From Glandiceps talaboti (taxonomy: Eukaryota; Hemichordata; Enteropneusta; Spengelidae): a stretch of DNA of 64,000 bases. Both the position numbers and the translations under genes were made by a program. The notes below the pieces were generated by a model. That model did not search any database and was not told where the DNA came from. It saw only the letters and a list, made by a program, of their open reading frames with translations. Within the stretch, counting starts at the first letter, position 1, and each line of letters begins with the position of its first letter. Shown here piece by piece: positions 61,038-64,000 of this stretch. The stretch covers positions 1,720,001 to 1,784,000 of the forward strand of contig NC_135562.1 of the NCBI RefSeq assembly GCF_964340395.1, in the 5' to 3' direction.

Positions 61038-62740
61038 AATATATGTACATTTTTATTAGACTGTAATATACATTATTTTTCAACATCTCCTTACTTTTAG
61101 ACTTTTCTCTCCTTTCCACTGTATCTTCTTTGTCTTCTTCACTGGAACTATTACTACTGCCATCCTCTGAAAAATAGAATGTTTTTTTTTTTTGAAATTC
61201 ATCAAGACAAAGATGATCAACTTAACCTCTCTAAAGAACTGTACTTCAATGTATGATCTAATCAACTATACAATCATACTTTAACTCTATGCAATTACTA
61301 CTACAGTAAATAGTTTACAAATAAGAGGTCTTTTTATCCTCACTGTAAGAAACTGATTGAAATCATCTCATGAACAATACTGCTTGCACAACTTAGACAG
61401 AATACCATTGTACACAAAATTGGATTATCACACAGTGTCAATTTTACAGAAATTTGCTTTTTGGATAAACCTCTGTAAAACAACAGAAGCCCATGCTGTG
61501 TGAGTTCCAGTGTGGGTACTCAGGGATATTTGCACTTGTGCTTGCAGTGTTTTCTATTGCACTTTCACTCACTACCCTCATGAAAGTACAGCCACAGAGA
61601 ACACTGGAAACACTCATGCAAATATCCAAGTACGCCACACTTGCGCTTGAGTGTCATAGGGTTCTGTCTCTTGCATGTCATGGGGTTCTGTCTCTTGTGT
61701 GTCAAAGGGTTCTGTCTCTTGTGTATCACAGGATTTTGTCACAGTATAGTCTCACCTGAATTGAGTTGTTTGACTAATGAAGACATAGCATTAGTAACAG
61801 AATCAGCTGCTACTAGGAGATCATTACGTAAATTCCTAGACTGTCCTTGTCCAAAGGCTTGTTTAACATCACCACCTACACCAGATAATGAATCCCCTGG
61901 TGTTGATGGAGCTGACTTGGGAGCTGGAGTTGTGGTTGTGATCGTTGTTGTAGCTGGTGCTGGTCCTGTTACTGGTGGGGAATGTGGAACCATGTTTGAT
62001 GGCCGTGGACTACTATTTGGGGTTGACTTGGGTGATCCGCCATGGCTCTGTCAAAAAACAACAATTTTAAATTTGAATTACTCAAATACAAGACTCTATT
62101 TTACAAACTGAATTACGTTGGCAGAATCCAAGCATAAACATTCATACAACAAATACTGTATCAGGCAGTAGTCCATCAGCCATGCTAAAAAAAGGTCTAC
62201 CTTCAGTAACTTCATGAGGCCCTCTAACTACATCACTAAAGCTTACCTTTAATAATTTCATGAGACCCTCTAACTGCACCATTAATTCTCTTCTACTGTC
62301 TTGCAGAGCTGCCATTCTTAGTTCAAGTTCATCTTTACGTTGCCGTAGCAATCGTAATTCAGCTAATAACGTAGGATTTCTTTCCATACTTGATGTTTTC
62401 ACCGCTTCATCATGTTCTTGTCGTAATCGTTGAATCTCTCGCATGATTTCTCTGCAATAACAAGAATGGTAAAATGTGATCTTCTTCATAGATTAAAGAC
62501 TACCTCAAGTGATTTTAAGTGTTCATGTCACATTACATGTTTTGAAATATTACAGAAAGTGATTTCGTCAGTCATGAATTTGACCTTTGACCCCACTTTG
62601 ACCGCACAGACTTTTGTAAGGTCAAACTTTGACAAACTTTGACCCACAACCTACCTATTTTTAGCTTCTAACTTAGCAATCAATTCCCTTTGTTCTTTGT
62701 TGCCATCTAAACTAGCTGGGATTTCATTTCCTTGTGTTTG
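56035..62740 (-). CDS. DTNA/DTNB-like dystrobrevin: Dystrobrevin, C-terminal part (last 7 coding exons, 371 aa in window)
   Basis: Exons in order of transcription: 62740-62655, 62451-62247, 62047-61756, 61166-61095, 60689-60545, 59494-59317, 56172-56035. The 1116 nt stay in frame to TAA. Landmarks conserved in animal dystrobrevins are [19 protein letters not shown] with [16 protein letters not shown] (second coiled coil) and [10 protein letters not shown]...[14 protein letters not shown]. Dystrobrevin is a cytoplasmic scaffold of the dystrophin complex that pairs with dystrophin through this coiled coil and binds syntrophin. After the conserved block comes an acidic tail ending in about eight SY-x-x-TDD repeats. 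The EF-hand, ZZ and syntrophin-binding parts must lie beyond position 64000. Introns here are 200-3100 bp. Confidence 0.93.
56820..57080. repeat. 42-bp tandem repeat, about 6 copies
   Basis: The unit is ACTTTTACAACAGTACATCT plus TTCAAATGTA and GCGCCCTCAA. It lies in the last dystrobrevin intron. Confidence 0.9.
57454..58212 (+). CDS. Weak candidate nested two-exon gene in the last dystrobrevin intron
   Basis: Exon A, 57454-57532, starts at AGGATGG and reads [17 protein letters not shown] onward, ending phase 1 at GTATGT. Exon B, 58064-58212, follows TCATTTCCAG, joins in frame ([14 protein letters not shown]...) and stops at TGA/TAA-bounded 58212. The joined product would be 75 residues. The intron between holds a (CA)n run. 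No family is recognised and no other support exists; it may be chance. Confidence 0.2.
57560..57662. repeat. (CA)n microsatellite
   Basis: CA dinucleotides with CAGA and CAAA interruptions. Open frames here are repeat translations. Confidence 0.95.
59317..59494 (-). CDS. DTNA/DTNB-like dystrobrevin: Dystrobrevin exon with SYIxTDD repeats
   Basis: The protein reads as a run of acidic units: [51 protein letters not shown]. The last exon (56172-56035) continues with EYVRTDDDE and SYIRTDDEE, then ends QRWISR. The spacing of Tyr and Thr followed by Asp is suited to phosphorylation. Tyr phosphorylation is known for the long tail of vertebrate alpha-dystrobrevin-1, but these exact sites are not tested. 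Confidence 0.85.
60545..60689 (-). CDS. DTNA/DTNB-like dystrobrevin: Dystrobrevin exon behind a triplicated 3' splice site
   Basis: The shortest form starts at 60689 after TGTATTTCAG and reads [16 protein letters not shown] to SEDPER. Identical acceptors lie 66 and 132 nt upstream (exon starts 60755 and 60821). All three keep the frame and add 22 or 44 residues ([20 protein letters not shown] plus SD per copy) without a stop. Which acceptor is used cannot be told from DNA alone. Confidence 0.82.
60663..60840 (-). repeat. 66-bp acceptor-spanning tandem repeat, about 2.7 copies
   Basis: Each unit carries the pyrimidine-rich end TTTTGTATTTCAG and the exon start ATGGAGATACAAGTGACATG. The intronic copies are almost identical to each other. 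The true exon copy differs at a few bases (GCGTCAGTAGATCC against GCATCAATAGATCC). Confidence 0.95.
60976..61036. repeat. (GT)n microsatellite
   Basis: About 29 GT units in the dystrobrevin intron between 60689 and 61095. Confidence 0.95.
61480..61580 (-). repeat. Single-copy relative of the 42-bp element at 20310-20560
   Basis: Read on the minus strand it shares AGTGAAAGT, GAAAAC, CTGCAAG and CTGGAACTCA, in the same order, with the element in intron 13 of the large gene. Confidence 0.6.
61756..62047 (-). CDS. DTNA/DTNB-like dystrobrevin: Dystrobrevin exon: Pro/Thr-rich linker and conserved C-terminal block
   Basis: It begins [17 protein letters not shown], passes through a Thr/Pro-rich stretch and ends with the diagnostic [18 protein letters not shown] and [18 protein letters not shown] blocks. 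Its donor is GTGAGAC at 61755. Four degenerate repeats of TTCTGTCTCTTG type (61655-61745) start about 10 bp downstream of the donor in the reading direction. Confidence 0.93.
62201..62280 (-). repeat. 46-bp donor-spanning tandem duplication in dystrobrevin
   Basis: The exon end GTTAGAGGGTCTCATGAAAT plus TATTAAAG|GTAAGC is followed 46 nt on by GTTAGAGGGCCTCATGAAGT plus TACTGAAG|GTAGAC. Identity is about 80% by eye. Because 46 is not a multiple of 3, the second donor would break the frame. Confidence 0.85.
62247..62451 (-). CDS. DTNA/DTNB-like dystrobrevin: Dystrobrevin exon with leucine-rich coiled coil
   Basis: This exon encodes [17 protein letters not shown] through EGLMKLLK in a heptad pattern. 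Its acceptor (TTATTGCAG) precedes 62451 in the reading direction. The main donor is GTAAGC at 62246-62241. A second, tandem-copied donor lies 46 nt further on, at 62200, and using it would shift the frame. Confidence 0.92.
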
Positions 62741-63337
62741 CTGCAAGAAAGGGAAATAAAAGATATCAATATAATATAATATTCTATTTCAGGTACCGAG
62801 AATTGAGAGTGAACTACCGACAGATATCAATGAAGTGAATTCTTCAGATATGTAATCAACAGCTGGTAAAGTTTGACAACTAGTATGCTCTAAAACAACA
62901 AAATGACGCTAGTTTTAGTTTGTGTCTATCTTAGTACACTGAAGCATTGATTACCAGAGTCAACAAATTCATTACATTTGATTTGTTCCTTTAGTGTGAC
63001 AAATACAAAATTTCAAATCCAGAAAATAACTGAGATGTTGAATCTCTTTTTTCTTTACATATTGATTTGATTAACTTTGTAATAATTTGCCTTTTTTTTC
63101 AATATATAAGTCTTGCATATCAAGCTTAGGTACTCTTCCTATGAATCCTGTGGTTAGTTCATTAACTATAATATCTATCATGTATTTGTACATGCCAGGA
63201 AACTGAAAAAAGTGTTAGCTGCTAGCTATGTGTGCCAATGTCAAGAAGTTCTTGATTGAAAAATTGAAATGTTTGTGTTACCATTGTTAGTTAACAGATC
63301 ACCTGTCACATGAGGGCAGTATTTCATATCATGAACA
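62741..63337. other. Dystrobrevin intron, nothing coding seen
   Basis: It contains one family B TIR arm at 62909-62960 and AT-rich DNA. The next upstream dystrobrevin exon was not found before the window ends. Confidence 0.5.
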
Positions 63338-63725
63338 GGGGTGCGTTCGATTTGCACAATTACAATCAGGATTTATCGATCACAATCATAATTGGTAATC
63401 ATAGTAATCATGCCCCAAACCATGATTACAAGATGGCGGACAACATAATATCTTGAGGGGATTGTGTGCATGTGGCTGACATAAAGTTAGAAATGACCGA
63501 AAACATGATGTAAACAAAATTGTGTTCGGTGAGATTGGTAATTTGTAATCATTGTAATCATTTTGACAATGTAAAATCATTTAATTTATTGGAAATGTGT
63601 GAAACTTTTAAAAGTGTATCAAAGGAAATCATCATGATCGTGATTGAGCATTTCGTTTACAACCTCATTTCGAGAAATGACGACAGATTAATCCCAATCA
63701 TGATTGGGCAAATCGAACGCACCCC
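63338..63725. mobile_element. 388-bp element with perfect 18-bp TIRs
   Basis: GGGGTGCGTTCGATTTGC at the left is exactly mirrored by GCAAATCGAACGCACCCC at the right. The interior has further inverted ATCATGATTG-like and AATTGTAATCA-like patches and no transposase. No clear target duplication is seen. Confidence 0.8.
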
Positions 63726-64000
63726 AGAAGAGGCACTGAGAGAGAATAGTATACTATGTAAAAGCAAGGATGTCATATGATAACTGGAGAAGATATGTGG
63801 TATCCATAAATCCACCACTTGAGGGCAGTATTTCATGACAAAATGATTACTAATAGGGAATTTATTTAACTGGGCTGTCCAGTAAGGTGTGTACAAGATG
63901 TGTGGGTGGTATACATAGATCTGTCCTATGAAGGCAGTACTAGAACTAGTCTGGAAACAAAACAGCTGCCACTAGAGGGCGATATTTGACATGTGATGGC

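Overview
This is a window of a metazoan nuclear genome. It has spliced genes with GT-AG introns, no operons, AT-rich non-coding DNA, many microsatellites and several families of small fold-back transposons. The gene content (a dystrobrevin and an SLC18-type transporter) and the repeat style fit a marine invertebrate. Minisatellites that span exon/intron borders recall the 'mirage minisatellites' I remember from the amphioxus Adh locus, so amphioxus is my first guess. A hemichordate or a lophotrochozoan is not excluded, and the species cannot be proven from this window.

Layout. (1) Positions 840-32084, plus strand: one large gene of 25 coding exons, rebuilt by hand with every splice phase consistent, predicting about 1915 residues. 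The product is unrecognised and probably nuclear. It has SUMO-interaction-like motifs, a Cys-rich N-terminal module, a long helical middle and a large Gln/Ser/Asn-rich last exon with a KKRK nuclear signal and two PCNA-box-like motifs. E2F-like and ETS-like sites flank the start. (2) Positions 32085-40900: 3' UTR and intergenic DNA with a tRNA-derived SINE, fold-back elements and short tandem repeats. (3) Positions 40922-48884, plus strand: a complete 12-coding-exon, 12-helix MFS transporter of about 518 residues, closest to SLC18B1. (4) Positions 48885-56034: non-coding, AT-rich, partly the 3' UTRs of the two convergent genes. (5) Positions 56035-62740, minus strand: the last seven coding exons of a dystrobrevin, including its second coiled coil, its conserved C-terminal block and an acidic tail of SYIxTDD repeats. 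The 5' part lies beyond the right edge. (6) Positions 62741-64000: intron DNA with a TIR element.

The most striking signal is how tandem repeats relate to splice sites. In the large gene, four introns begin with arrays of 49, 53, about 62 and 62 bp whose unit contains the last bases of the exon plus the GTAAGT donor, so the splice donor is copied 8 to about 33 times. Roughly ten of its 24 introns have a tandem repeat within about 50 bp of the donor. The dystrobrevin gene shows the same at two more borders: a three-copy 66-bp duplication spanning a 3' acceptor, with all copies in frame, and a two-copy 46-bp duplication spanning a donor.
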